Part shown: piece by piece, positions 18,192 to 28,860 of the stretch
Layout of the letters: each line of letters opens with the position of its first letter
Position numbering within the stretch: the stretch's first letter is position 1
Assembly (NCBI GenBank): GCA_013176395.1
Contig: JABMLP010000018.1
Coordinates: forward strand, 1,116,001 to 1,180,000
Origin: Venturia oleaginea
Taxonomy: Eukaryota; Ascomycota; Dothideomycetes; Venturiales; Venturiaceae
DNA length: 64,000 bases
Direction of reading: 5' to 3'
Program-made: the position numbers and the translations under genes
The notes under the pieces: model-generated
Databases searched by the model: none
The model's input: only the letters and a program-made list of their open reading frames with translations
Told to the model about the DNA's origin: nothing

Positions 18192-19040
18192 ATGAGTATC
18201 GACAATAATAACAACAATGGCATCCACAACCAAGACCAGACCACGACCAAGACCAGCGCCAAACTCCCAAGCATAACCCTCCTCTGCCGCTTCCAACGCG
18301 ACGCCCAAGCCTTCCAAGACGCAGTAACAAAGTACTTCCTCACCCTCCACTCCAAAACAACAATAAACATACAAAACTGTTATCTCGCCCTTCTCCCTCC
18401 GACCGAGAAATTCGACGCCATCGTTTCCCCAGCTAATAGCTACGCATTCATGGATGGAGCGTTCGATGATGCGATCAGTGTGTTGTTGAGTCCTAATCCC
18501 ATGGATGTCAGTGGGAGGGTGTATCAGTGGGTTACGCGGGAGGTGCAGAGGGTGTTGTATGGACGGTGGAGGGGGTATGCGCCTGTGGGGAGTTGTACTG
18601 TTATTGGGGTGGGGAGGGATGAGGGTTGGTTTGAGCTTGCGAAGACACGTAGGAAGGAAGGGGTGGTAGGGGAAGAGGAAGAAGGGAAAGAGCATAAACA
18701 CGGTTGTAAATTTGTTCTGGTGTGTCCTACGATCCGTGTTCCGAGGGAGGTGAGGTGGGATAAGGAGGTTGTTGTTGATTGTGTGTGGGCTATGCTTTGT
18801 GCCATTGATCATCATAATCGGAGTGCTCCTGATGCTGGGTCCCGGATTGAGAGTATCCTTATGACACCTCTCGCGACTGGTGTTGGAAGAGTCAGTGAGG
18901 CGAGGTGGGCCGCGCAATGCGTGTTAGCCATGAAATATTGGGTGGAAGCTGTGGAGCAGCCTGAGAAGTGGGGGCATTTGCAGTGGGCGGATGTTTATGG
19001 TGAGATTGCTGATTCGACCGATGGGTCGGTGGAGCTATGA
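18192..19040 (+). CDS. Macro-domain protein (ADP-ribose binding)
   Basis: Intronless, 282 residues. A 26-residue Asn/Thr-rich head (SIDNNNNNGIHNQDQ) precedes a macro domain with the diagnostic DAIVSPANSYAFMDGAFDDAISV, including N82 and the GAFDDAI loop. The strand/loop TRVPREVRWD and the C-terminal helix EARWAAQCVLAMKYW fit the fold. Macro domains bind or hydrolyse ADP-ribose attached to proteins or its derivatives. Which of these this one does cannot be read. An insertion of acidic residues (EGVVGEEEEGKEHKHG) lies about residue 158. The start is ATG 18192 in an AAACATGA context. The next gene is convergent (histidine kinase, minus strand) across 620 bp of unremarkable sequence. Confidence 0.82.
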   Translation: MSIDNNNNNGIHNQDQTTTKTSAKLPSITLLCRFQRDAQAFQDAVTKYFLTLHSKTTINIQNCYLALLPPTEKFDAIVSPANSYAFMDGAFDDAISVLLSPNPMDVSGRVYQWVTREVQRVLYGRWRGYAPVGSCTVIGVGRDEGWFELAKTRRKEGVVGEEEEGKEHKHGCKFVLVCPTIRVPREVRWDKEVVVDCVWAMLCAIDHHNRSAPDAGSRIESILMTPLATGVGRVSEARWAAQCVLAMKYWVEAVEQPEKWGHLQWADVYGEIADSTDGSVEL

Positions 19041-19660
19041 GGTTTATGTAAAGGAGAGTGTAAGAGGATGTGTAGCGTGTAGCTCAAGGTCAATTATGAT
19101 AGGACGAGCTGGATGCTGAAATCTTGGGCTTTTTATCCAAAGCAGCACGACTTTTCTGGGCGCGCAATATCAGGAGTGCTACTATACGAGTACAAGAAGC
19201 GTGATGAGAGGAGCGAAGAATCTCGTGGTGTTGGTTGTTCATAAACAAAAGTATTTCGTTCATCACAGCGTAGCGAGGCGTTCAACTCACTAACCTGTTT
19301 CTAATTGTCTGGAAGCCAAACATATCGTTGGTTTTAACTCCTTTAGCGCGATATTGACATCGATATTTTCCTGGCAGTTTCATCTCAAAACTTCATCAGG
19401 AGTTCACCGCAATCAATCTCGAATCGAAGATGTTGATTCGGATTTCAGGTGCTGTCGAAGGGTAGAGAATTGGGAACCCCACTGTGAATGCTATAATAGG
19501 TTGGATTGTCCCTTATTCGTGAAGCGGAGGTCAATCAACACTTATGAAGAACTCAAATCTATGAATTGGCTCCAGCGTGTGAAATCAATTAATCTAGGGC
19601 ATAGATACGATGGCCACCGGTTTGTCGCGATTTACAATTCCAATCCACCTCAGGTAATTG
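19041..19660. other. Convergent intergenic region
   Basis: 620 bp between the 3' ends of the macro-domain gene and the histidine kinase gene. I see no gene here; a 106-codon frame in it has no recognisable features. Confidence 0.6.
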
Positions 19661-22600
19661 TCACCAGCGTCTAGCCAACATCTCAATCTTAGGCAACAAC
19701 TCTGCAATGCGAAAAGGTTTCGCTATAGCATCATCCATTCCAGCCTCCCTTGCGATCATCATCTGCTCACTTCTGGCATTGGCTGACACCGCCATGATAG
19801 GCACGTGCGACACAATCTCGCCAGACTTTTGCAGTTCTCGAATTTCTCGGGCGCATTCCAGACCGTCCATAACTGTTTCCGTAAGTACTGTCGAATATTA
19901 GCGTTAGCGACGCTCAGTCAACGTACCAGGCATCTCGATATCCATAAGAACAACCGAAAGTTCCATACCAGTTGCGGTTTCGCCATGCCAGAATTTCGTT
20001 GTGCGTAAAAAGGACAGAGCTTCTTCACCGTGACCAGCAATATGAACAACATAGCCAGCCCTATCAAGCTGTTTCGAAAGTACTTTTTGCTACACTTTGT
20101 CAGTGAATCTCCACGATAAAACGCAGGGCAGTGAGGAGAACAGTACATTTACCAAGTTATCTTCGACAATCAAAACAGTTACTGGGTTTGAAGAAGATTC
20201 TGCAGAATATTGCGAGTCCGTGGACGATTCAGGTGGAACCTCTGATGAAAGTGTTATTGTTCGCATGCCCATGAAAAAAGAAAACTCAGACCCAACGTCC
20301 GGCTCAGATGATACTCCAATATTTCCGTTACTCATTTCAGTCAATGACCTGAAAAACATATGGTAAGTGTGACGCTTCAACAAATGTACGAAGACTCACT
20401 TTGAAATGAATAATCCGAGCCCGGATCCGCCGTAGACAACGTGGGTGCGGGGGCTGGCCTGAGTGAATTTCTTGAACAAACGGTCTTGCTCTTTGGCCGT
20501 GAGTCCACATCCTGTGTCTTTCACTGTGACCCAAAGAAAGACTTCTCGACCAGAACCCCAATCAGCATCATCAAACAAGTCCTGAGGTATTGTCTTGTGT
20601 TCTGCAAACTTGATATTGTCGCTCCAGTGATCGTTTGGACGTTCTGGATCTACACCCACAGTGACGAGAATCTCTCTTACAGGTCGCCCGCGAGTGAATT
20701 TGATCTACCATTTGCATCAGTCAATCATGAATCGACTGCTGGAAGAGCTGGAGACTCACTGCATTTGTGAGCAAGTTGATGAGGACCTGGCAAAGTCAGC
20801 GATAAGACAGAGCTAGTAAATGGGAAAGGTCTAACCTGGTTGAACCTTAAAGGATCAAACATGAGCCAATCCGCGCCCAGGTCTTGTAGCGACCGGTCTT
20901 GCACAAAGCTGAGCTGAATGCCTTCTTTGAGACATTCCATTTCGAACATTTTCATAGTACTTTGAACCACCTCCACGGGCTGCGATTGACTGGGGACGAT
21001 CGAAATCATGTTGCTGTCCAGCTTGGAAAGGGTGAGCACATCGTCGATCACATTTTTCTGGTGCAGACTGCAAGTGGTGATGGTCTGCGCAGAATCCATA
21101 CAGCTCCGCGTCTCGTCCCTGATCGCTTCCAGAATGTGCCGTGTAGCGGGTGGGAAACCGTGCCAACGAGAAAATGTCTCTATCTGCTTCAGGGATGAGA
21201 GAACAGCATCGGCACATTGTAGCACTGCAGACAGCGGATTTCTCATCTGGTTGCGCATGTTAGCAGATGATGCTGTAATCATATCCAAGCTTGGTGACCT
21301 CGTGAGATGTAACGTCTATAAAACTACGTTGCGTTAGTTATATATTGCATAAGGGTTATGGAAATCCAATACTTCTCTTTCTGCAGCTTGGCCTCAATAG
21401 CCTCCTCTATTCGTGTTCGTTGCAAATCCTCCATATCCTTATGTCGCGTTATATCGTTCACTATTCCAAAAACCCGCGTAACATTGCCTTTCGAGTCGAG
21501 CTCCGGTATAGCAATGGCTTCAACCCAACACTGTCTCTGAATGCCTTCAGCATTGCACCACGAATTCCGTGTCCTCCATTCCGCTACTGATCGCGATTTT
21601 TCCTCGAGAGGAATTCTCCATGCCTCGGACCCTTTCTGAACGTCTTCTGGATGCATGAAATTGGTCCAGTCAATATCCTCGAATGGGGCTGGGGGATGGC
21701 CAGTAATTTCGAAGAATTTTTCATTGCAATAGGCGAGTCTCTTGCACGGTTGTTAGAGTGCTGTTCATTTCTAACCAAAAAGAAAGCTTGCATTACCTGG
21801 TTTCCATCAAAGATATAGATGCCAATAGGCGCTCCACGATCAACATTAGCGACGTGAGGCGAACGCAGTTGGATTTCTCACCAAGCTCTGCAAAATGCGT
21901 GAACCGTTGTTCGCTTTCCTTCGCGCGCTCAAGGGCTTGTACCCGGCGTGTAGCTTCTATTTGGACCCTCTTCTGTGCCTATCGCTACGTTAGCAATGTA
22001 GTGTAATCTCTGGAAGCAATTGTACCCACGCTTATGTCGACAGTGTTGCCCGAGATACAAACTAGACTGCCGGTATCGTCCATTATGGGGACACAGGCAG
22101 TAATTATCCACAAAGCGTCATAATATTCAGGGCTCAATGATCTATCGGTTCCCGCGGGTTGGGAAGATTCCGTGTTCGGTCTCTTCCAACGGATTTCGAA
22201 GTACACCGAATTGCCTTGCACAAGAATATTCCACTTCGACATAACCAGTTCCGCGTCATTTGGGTGCACCAGGTCCATAAAAGAAAGATCCACATGGCCG
22301 TCGGCAGCTTTTGGATGGCCGCTCATTTCATAGTAGGCGTCCTTTTTTTTGTTAGCTGATTCGTAATGAGAACGACTATGAGTCGCCCACGTTTGCTCTG
22401 ATTAGCTGTCCACTCGGATCGTATTCAAATGTCCCAACCTGTGACATGTCCAACCTCTGCTGTAGACTGTCGAGCTTTGCAATAGATATATTTGCGTCTC
22501 TAAGCTTCTCTTGTAAAAGGTCCATGGAACCTGAAGTCAAAGAAGACCCACTTGGTGAAGGCATTACCCCTCCCGTTATCTGTCCCAATGGGGGCCATGG

Positions 22601-22882
22601 CGACATGCGTATCGCTTTCCACTTGTTCTCTATCTTGAAGGCAGTCCACGAACGATCTGCAAACTCGTAAACGTCCCGCCAATGGCTGACAGTCTGACAC
22701 CAAGCGCGAAAGAGCTTCGCCAGCTTTTCATCACTGTGCAGGAGCAGCCGTAGGCCGAAATCGTTATTGAAGGCGTCGTTGCAAACGTACAAGTGGAAGT
22801 TGACGGGCTTCTCAACGTCGATGGGAATGATGAAAGATGGCAAAGGATCAGCGTTGAAGTAGGAAGTGAGGGAAGGCAGCAT
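19661..22882 (-). CDS. Hybrid sensor histidine kinase (PAS-PAS-HisKA-HATPase-REC)
   Basis: Twelve exons on the minus strand: 22391-22882, 22030-22341, 21882-21978, 21797-21831, 21373-21740, 21299-21323, 20836-21246, 20760-20786, 20400-20704, 20153-20348, 19927-20089, 19661-19872. All introns are about 48-70 nt with GT..AG ends. They join into an uninterrupted frame of 880 residues. Two PAS-like regions are visible (VGTFEYDPSGQLIRANDAYYEMSGHP; APIGIYIFDGNQRLAYCNEKFFEITG), with a coiled stretch between. The H box is FIDVTSHEMRNPLSAV with H442. The N box is NLLTNAIKFT (about 584-593), and the G boxes DTGCGL and GGSGLGLF follow. The receiver domain has IVEDN, D806 in VLMDIEMP, and AKPF. It autophosphorylates on His, passes the phosphate to its own receiver, and so starts a phosphorelay. 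The left copy has Ile where the right copy has Thr (base 20256) in the linker before the receiver. Confidence 0.9.
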
Positions 22883-23215
22883 TGAGCTGATAGGGCGTTC
22901 TGCTTGATTACTGTTAGAAATGTAGTATAAGAGTAGGGCAAGATGAGTGTGGATTGTACAAGTCGATAGGTTGAGGCAGCTTTTCACTTGCAAGAGTAAA
23001 CATGGTCGATGTGAAGGGACGACCACCAGGTATGGTATGCTAATTGAAGCTGCAGTGCCGTTACGTCTTCACGCCGTACGTGTACGCAAGTCTATGTACG
23101 AATGCGAAGGGAGTACTACGGGTGCGAACAGAGGAAGCCTATGGGTGCGAAAAGAGGAAGCGGAACGAGTAGAACATGACTCGAGCTTAGCAAGGCATCT
23201 CGAAATCATCTCACC
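22883..23215. promoter_or_regulatory. Divergent promoter, histidine kinase / YggS-like gene
   Basis: 333 bp separate the start codons of two genes transcribed away from each other, so both promoters must share this stretch. No TATA box is evident. The 23089-23175 part has GTGCGAA repeated (TACGGGTGCGAA, TATGGGTGCGAA). Confidence 0.6.
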
Positions 23216-24106
23216 ATGACTTACTCGAGCATGAATCAACCATCTATCATGACGGAAGAAGACATGAACATCAATCCACAGCGAGCTTCCCAATTGCTGA
23301 ACAACCTCTCATCCGTCGTCGTCCGCGTCACAGCCGCCAACTCCTCACACCGCCCTGTCCGCGTGGTACTCGTCTCCAAATTGAAGCCTGCATCAGACAT
23401 CCTCGCCCTCCACTCGCAGACATCGCTACCGAGTCTGCTCTCGCAAGAAATCCTTACCCACTTCGGCGAAAACTACGTTCAAGAGCTCACGGAAAAGGCT
23501 GGTCTGTTGCCACGCAGCATAAGATGGCATTTCATTGGCGCCCTTCAATCAAAAAAAGCAAAGAATTTGGCTGCCCACATTCCGAATCTGTTCAGCGTTG
23601 ACAGTGTGGATTCAGAGAAGAAGGCCAATTTACTGGACAAAGGGAGGCAAAGCTTCTTGGATGCAAAAGACTCGGACAATGCAGATTCGTGGTACAGCCG
23701 CAGGCGGTTGGATGTAAAAGTCCAGGTCAACACATCGGGCGAGGATTCCAAAGCTGGGGTCCGGCCTGGTGCTGAGACGACTTCTCTATGTTCCTTCATC
23801 ATTGAGAATTGTCCGGCCTTAAACTTGAGCGGATTGATGACTATAGGCGCCATTGCTCGATCCAAAGCCACAACAGCAGAGACTGAGAATGAGGATTTTA
23901 TCACATTGCGCGAAGAACGAGATCGTGTGGCGAAAGAATTGGGAATGAAGGCCGAAGATTTGGAATTAAGTATGGGCATGAGCTCGGATTTTGAGGGCGC
24001 CATACGGCAGGGCAGCACCGAGGTGCGAATTGGCAGCACCATCTTCGGAGAGAGGCCGCCAAGGAAGGATGCTAAAATCAAGAACGATGCCGAGGCGGGG
24101 AAATGA
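23216..24106 (+). CDS. PLP homeostasis protein, YggS/PROSC/YBL036C family
   Basis: Intronless, 296 residues. It has the alanine-racemase-like TIM-barrel signatures of this family: VVLVSKLKPASDI with the PLP lysine K55, HFGENYVQEL, WHFIGALQSKKAKNL, VNTSGEDSKAGV, GLMTIG, and SMGMSSDFEGAIRQGSTEVRIGSTIFGER at the phosphate-binding end. These proteins bind pyridoxal phosphate and keep the free cofactor and related amino and keto acids in balance; no enzyme activity is established for them. It is longer than bacterial members (about 230 residues) through an N-terminal extension and an insert with DSDNADSWYSRRR. ATG 23216 in a CACCATGAC context is a good start. A further ATG 23251 is possible. Confidence 0.92.
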   Translation: MTYSSMNQPSIMTEEDMNINPQRASQLLNNLSSVVVRVTAANSSHRPVRVVLVSKLKPASDILALHSQTSLPSLLSQEILTHFGENYVQELTEKAGLLPRSIRWHFIGALQSKKAKNLAAHIPNLFSVDSVDSEKKANLLDKGRQSFLDAKDSDNADSWYSRRRLDVKVQVNTSGEDSKAGVRPGAETTSLCSFIIENCPALNLSGLMTIGAIARSKATTAETENEDFITLREERDRVAKELGMKAEDLELSMGMSSDFEGAIRQGSTEVRIGSTIFGERPPRKDAKIKNDAEAGK

Positions 24107-25218
24107 CACGGCGCAGCACATCCCAAAGCCTGATATCTCACATCGCAATCATCAGTCCTGACTTCAAAGTCACTATCGGGTTCTCCCGAAGTGCGAGATC
24201 GCGACTCCACAGCCCAGAAGAGACTTGTCCTTTCCCGGGAAGGCAATGGCATGTCACGTACATATTGCCCATTTCAAGTGCAGGGCACGAAAGAGTGACA
24301 ATCAGTCATATCGTGTTCGCGTATGCAGCTCGACTTTGTGTTTATGATGAAAAGGAGATTACAATCTCAGAACTATAGAACAATGCGTTCAATGATTTAG
24401 CCCTGCTTACGTATGTCGGAAACGGGGCATCGGGCATTCAGGCAGCCATCGCCTACATGGAGATAGATCTTAACAAATTTCTAGTAATTTGATCATGGAG
24501 AATTGCTGGATTTTAGAAACTCATATCGATTCTAGCGCCATATCGTGACTTAAGTCTTACTTGCCGGTAAGCGGTGCCCCTGTTCGTTTGAGATCCTCGA
24601 CATCGAGGACGACGGCGAAAAATTCCTGGTGAGATCCGAACCGCCAGAGATGCTTCGATAGCGATCCCCAATCGAAAGGGATCATGAATATTTCGGATAT
24701 GTCCAAAGGGCAAACATGGGACAATCCTACCCTGGCGGCACTGGATTAACGGAATCGCTCTGGTAGTAAGCATGCAATATCCTCAATAAGAACACATTGC
24801 CCATGACTGACTTGGATGCACGAGTCGAGCGACAAGTCGAATAAAAGTTCTTGACTATGGATTCAGATTTTCGCTTGTTGTCGTTTAATGCTTATGTTTC
24901 GCGTATAGAGAGGCCAGCATGGGCTGCGTGCCCTGGGCAGATCCGGGGAACCAGACCACCTATTCGCGTGGTTAAGATCTCACTTCCCGGCCCCGGGAAA
25001 GCAACATGATGTTGATGAGGAGAAGGCTTAAATGCTCTAGATGAATGAAAGTGTGATGGGTCATACGTTATGGGATACCACTTAGATTGAGCCGACGGTC
25101 TACGCAATTCTTTAAAGACTGCAGCCTTTGCACGATTTCGATCACACTCGCTCCCGTCGCATTCCTTCCTTTTGAATACATTTGAGTTTCTCCCCTTTAC
25201 GTATCACATTCGTTCACC
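24107..25218. other. Intergenic region without recognised gene
   Basis: 1.1 kb between the YggS-like gene and the hydrolase. I see no coding region, RNA gene or repeat in it. The last 80 bp are C/T-rich (TTGAGTTTCTCCCCTTTACG), as expected upstream of a fungal start codon. Confidence 0.55.
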
Positions 25219-26373
25219 ATGCGTGTCCAAATCCTTCTTCCCCTCAGTGCGGCCTCAGCACTCGCTCACCCACAAGCACCTGCAGCAAACCCAACAATAC
25301 CAACCTCAGGTCAAAACGATGACATGGGAGGAATCTTCGGCATGGGTTTCAGTCCATCACCTCCGGCCTGGCTCTCCTCACTCGGCTCTTCTCTCTCCTC
25401 TTTTGCCAGTTCCAGCGGTCTCTCCAGCTACTTCAGCAATATGGCCTCTGGCGTCGATGCCAACGCCATAATCGCCAAAATAGTACCGGCAGGTCCCGAA
25501 TACCCAAAAGGCAAAATGTCTATCGCGGATTTCTACGATCCAGGTTCTGGTCCTTATCCCGCTCATTTTATCACCGAAGCGACACTGGGCAATCATACCA
25601 TTTACAAGCCCAAAACACCCCCGCCAAGCAATGTCAAAATGCCCGTTTTGATATGGGGAAATGGCGGATGTACTTCTTCTGGAACACCATATGCAGCCTT
25701 CCTCACTGAGGTAGCAAGTCACGGATACCTCGCCATCGCTAATGGTCCTCCAGGCGGTGCCCCACCATCTCTCGACCTTCCCAAAGAAGCTGGTGGCGTC
25801 ATTCCCGGTCCCAATGGCGAAAAAGTGTATGCCAAAGAAATGGCAGCAGGAGCCGGCTTCGCCAAAATCAAGGATATGAACGATGCCATCGACTGGGTCG
25901 TCAAAGGCAACGCGGCAGCATACGGAAACATCGATATCAACAACTTCATCACTGCCGGTTCAAGTTGTGGTGGTCTCGAAGCTTACTCCACCGCCTACCA
26001 CAACGACCGCGTCAAACTCATCGGTGTCTACAACAGTGGTGTCATTGATGCTAAGAAGAAGTATCTCCTCAAAGAGCTTAAGGCTGGTGTCGCATACTTC
26101 CAAGGTGGACCGCAGGATCCGGGGTACGCTAACAGTGAGGCTGATTATGGGCTGTTGCCCGAGGGTTTACCGGCGTTCAAGGCATCGCTTGATTCGGGGC
26201 ACATGGGCACCTTTTTCACGAAGCAGGGTGGAAAGTACGGAAAGGTTTCTGTGGCACTTTTTGAGTGGTTTTTCCGTGGTGATCAGGCGGGGAAAAAGAT
26301 GTGGACTGATGCTGCAAGTGCTGGCAGTATGGTTTCTGAGAAGTGGAATGTTACGCATAAGAATTTTAACTAA
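25219..26373 (+). CDS. Secreted alpha/beta hydrolase
   Basis: Intronless, 384 residues. MRVQILLPLSAASALAHP is a signal peptide. A Ser/Gly-rich spacer (about 40-78) precedes the hydrolase fold. MPVLIWGNGGCTSSG supplies the oxyanion-hole strand. AGSSCGGLEA is the nucleophile elbow (G247-S-S249-C-G251). DSGHMGTFF with H328 is a likely catalytic His, and the acidic residue may be in GGPQDPGYAN. The product is expected outside the cell, acting on an ester or similar bond. The substrate cannot be told. The Cys next to the nucleophile (GSSCG) is a notable variant of GxSxG. The ATG sits in a CACCATGCG context. Both arms carry identical copies. Confidence 0.85.
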   Translation: MRVQILLPLSAASALAHPQAPAANPTIPTSGQNDDMGGIFGMGFSPSPPAWLSSLGSSLSSFASSSGLSSYFSNMASGVDANAIIAKIVPAGPEYPKGKMSIADFYDPGSGPYPAHFITEATLGNHTIYKPKTPPPSNVKMPVLIWGNGGCTSSGTPYAAFLTEVASHGYLAIANGPPGGAPPSLDLPKEAGGVIPGPNGEKVYAKEMAAGAGFAKIKDMNDAIDWVVKGNAAAYGNIDINNFITAGSSCGGLEAYSTAYHNDRVKLIGVYNSGVIDAKKKYLLKELKAGVAYFQGGPQDPGYANSEADYGLLPEGLPAFKASLDSGHMGTFFTKQGGKYGKVSVALFEWFFRGDQAGKKMWTDAASAGSMVSEKWNVTHKNFN

Positions 26374-27651
26374 GAGGCGCGGATGAATATTAGGAATGGG
26401 CAGTTAGGTCTATAGTTGGTATTGACATCTACCTTTGTAATGGCTTTATGAAATTGTTGATCCACGAGATGCTCAGCTTTATGCTACTTTTTCGAATAAC
26501 CGCACCTCTCGGTCTAATGGAGAGGCCATCGCATTGCGGCACGTTCTTCTGGTGCCATTTTCGTCTCAGCCTTGCTCCAACGCGCAGGTCATGTTCCTCT
26601 TCAGGTGTGGATTTCTCAAGCCTGAAGTTACCTACTTCGTCAGCTTCGATACTCTCAAAAGGAGAAGAAAATGTCCAACCGCATCTGCAACAAATACACT
26701 CAGGAGCTGCCGTTCCTTATCTCTCGTTTGTCAACAATGTGCCGTGCGACAATTAAACCTGTGGGGACGAGGACCACTCTTTTGCTGCTGCGCAACGCAC
26801 CATCATGATTGAATGTTGACGAAACCAACGTCTTGCATACTCAGTTCTCGACTAATGGATAGGGGCTTTCATGGGCAAAGAGACTCGGCTTCGAACCGAC
26901 ACATGGTGTCCAAAACTCTCCCGATCTCGACTATGGCCTGGAAATCGAGCAAGATCATGGGAGTGTCGCAATACCGTCGACCTGATCAAAACTGGCAATT
27001 GATGTTCATTGAAGACGCAACTCGAAATTGTTGTTGCCGCAAGTTGCAACATTAAATCCCCAACCGCACAAAAGACCAAGGCGCGAAAGGACGGCCGATC
27101 TAGATCCCGCTAGCCCAAATCCAGAAAGATACTGGTATATAAGCCTATCTACGGTACTCCTTTCCCGTGGCCTTCCCAAATGACAATCGGGCCTCCAAAA
27201 CCCAGGCCCACAAATCAAAATTGACGAATACCACCTGCAAGCTTCCGACATCACAATCTTGACAGCTTCAGAAAGCTTGCTGTCCCTCCCGCAGCCAATC
27301 CATCGCCGTTCAGCTCCCCTGGTCTCGCGGGGTATCTTGACATCTCATGGTTTGAAACTGTTTCTGGCGACGCCCACACGAGGGCCTCGATGTGACGACC
27401 CAATTGCAAGTGTGTCCGCGATCTCAGTGGAGACACCTTGGGCAGACTATAGATTGGGATGATGGCTGCGTGCGGCGCGGTTTTACTACCCAGTATCCCG
27501 GTTCTGCTGCTGCTAAAAGACGGATTGGCTGGCTCGTTCGTCTCCTTCTTTTTTCCATGGTTCTCATCAGATTTTGTGTCTTTACGGATCTGTATCATCC
27601 ATTTTTCCAATCTTCGTCTTTGGTTGGACGGTCCTCGCTGCTCTCGGTTCC
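26374..27651. other. Intergenic region without recognised gene
   Basis: 1.28 kb between the hydrolase stop and the cupredoxin start. I see short frames only. A tRNA-like B-box match at 26887-26900 was examined and not accepted. Confidence 0.55.
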
Positions 27652-28415
27652 ATGATGCGTTTCATATTCGCTCTCTCAGCTTTGCTATCGATAATTCTCG
27701 CGCAATCCAACAATCAATCTGGGAGCAGTAGCACACCGACGGAATCCACCTCCACGTCTCTCCAGACAGTCACAGTTGGCAAAGGTGGCTCAAATAAATT
27801 CGATCCAGAATCCCTAGTCGTCTCGCCCGGCTCACAAGTGGTCTTCGAATTCTATCCTGGTCACCATTCGGTAGTCCAAGGCTCATTCGACGAACCATGT
27901 TCTCCATCAAGTAATCTGGCCTTCTACAGCGGCTACGTTGATAGCGATAGTGGACCGGCTGTGAGTAACTTCTGCCCCCGATAACCACTCGATCCTGATC
28001 ATTCGATATAGCCCCTAGTCTTCACCGTAGCAGTCGACAACACAGATCCAATATGGTTCTACTGCGGTTCAGACTCACACTGTGAAGAAGGAATGGTTGG
28101 CGTTATAAACCCGTAAGTCATTACTTGATCTGGGGAGTGTCGAACGGGAGTGTGGTGTGTTTGTGTAACTTCAAAAGACCACCACTCACACCTCCCAGCT
28201 CCCTCAACAAAACCATCTCCGCGTACAAATCCGGAGCAACAGGTGCATCCAAAACAACTCTTCCAATAACGAACAACGTCCAAGGCGGTGTCCTCGCCTC
28301 AGCCCCCAGTACGACGACTTCTGCGACGGCGAAAGGAGAGGCTGCTACTCAGACATCATCACTTTTTGGTATGGTGTTGGCGCTGCTCGCCTCTCTTTGT
28401 ACAACATTTTATTAG
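27652..28415 (+). CDS. GPI-anchored cupredoxin-like cell-surface protein
   Basis: Three exons, 27652-27960, 28012-28112 and 28199-28415 (introns 51 and 86 nt), give 208 residues. MMRFIFALSALLSIILAQ is a signal peptide. The middle is a plastocyanin-like fold with candidate copper ligands: His in YPGHHSVVQGSF, then FYCGSDSHCEEGMVGVINP, which gives Cys, His and Met in the usual order. A Ser/Thr/Ala-rich stalk follows, then a hydrophobic tail SLFGMVLALLASLCTTFY typical of a GPI-anchor signal. Such extracellular serine-rich cupredoxin proteins are common in filamentous fungi, and most have no known function. The start could be ATG 27652 or 27655. Confidence 0.82.
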
Positions 28416-28860
28416 GGTTTTCTGAAAGCCAAAGTCCTAATTCTCTCACTGATCAGGACGTGTTCGAGAAATTGGACGGGTACGTTGGGGTTGAGACCCA
28501 GGTGCTTATCTTCAACCCATACAATCAATGTTGAGGTGTACAAATAATAGATAGGTTGAAAGATCCAGTTATTTTTGGGTGGTTTTGCGGCCAACCCATC
28601 GAATCTTGACGGTTTTTGGCTGGGTTGGATCTATTAGAATTTGAGGCCTCTGATTGGCTAGAACCGATTAGCCGCGTTGATTTCAGTCCATGAAATCCAA
28701 TCTAGGATTTTCAAGTATATTTTCTGTTTTCCAAGTCGTACCCGTCGCCATCATACTAATTACTGACAAAACCATACCATCTCGGCTCTCTGTTCTCCCT
28801 TTCGTGAGATCGATGGTATTTTTTCGCCGCGACATGTCTACAATTCAAATTTCTTGATTA

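Noticed and set aside
18162..18917. A 251-codon frame antisense to the macro-domain gene (also at 56150-56905).
   Set aside because: It is the mirror of a well-supported gene, with a Pro/His/Thr-rich composition that comes from the complementary codons. No domain is visible.
23545..24252. A 235-codon frame antisense to the YggS-like gene.
   Set aside because: The sense strand has clear family motifs. The antisense frame is an overlap by chance.
26887..26900. GGTTCGAAGCC on the minus strand, which matches a tRNA B box.
   Set aside because: No A box at the right distance, no cloverleaf, and the T-arm outer pair is G-G. Not a tRNA gene.
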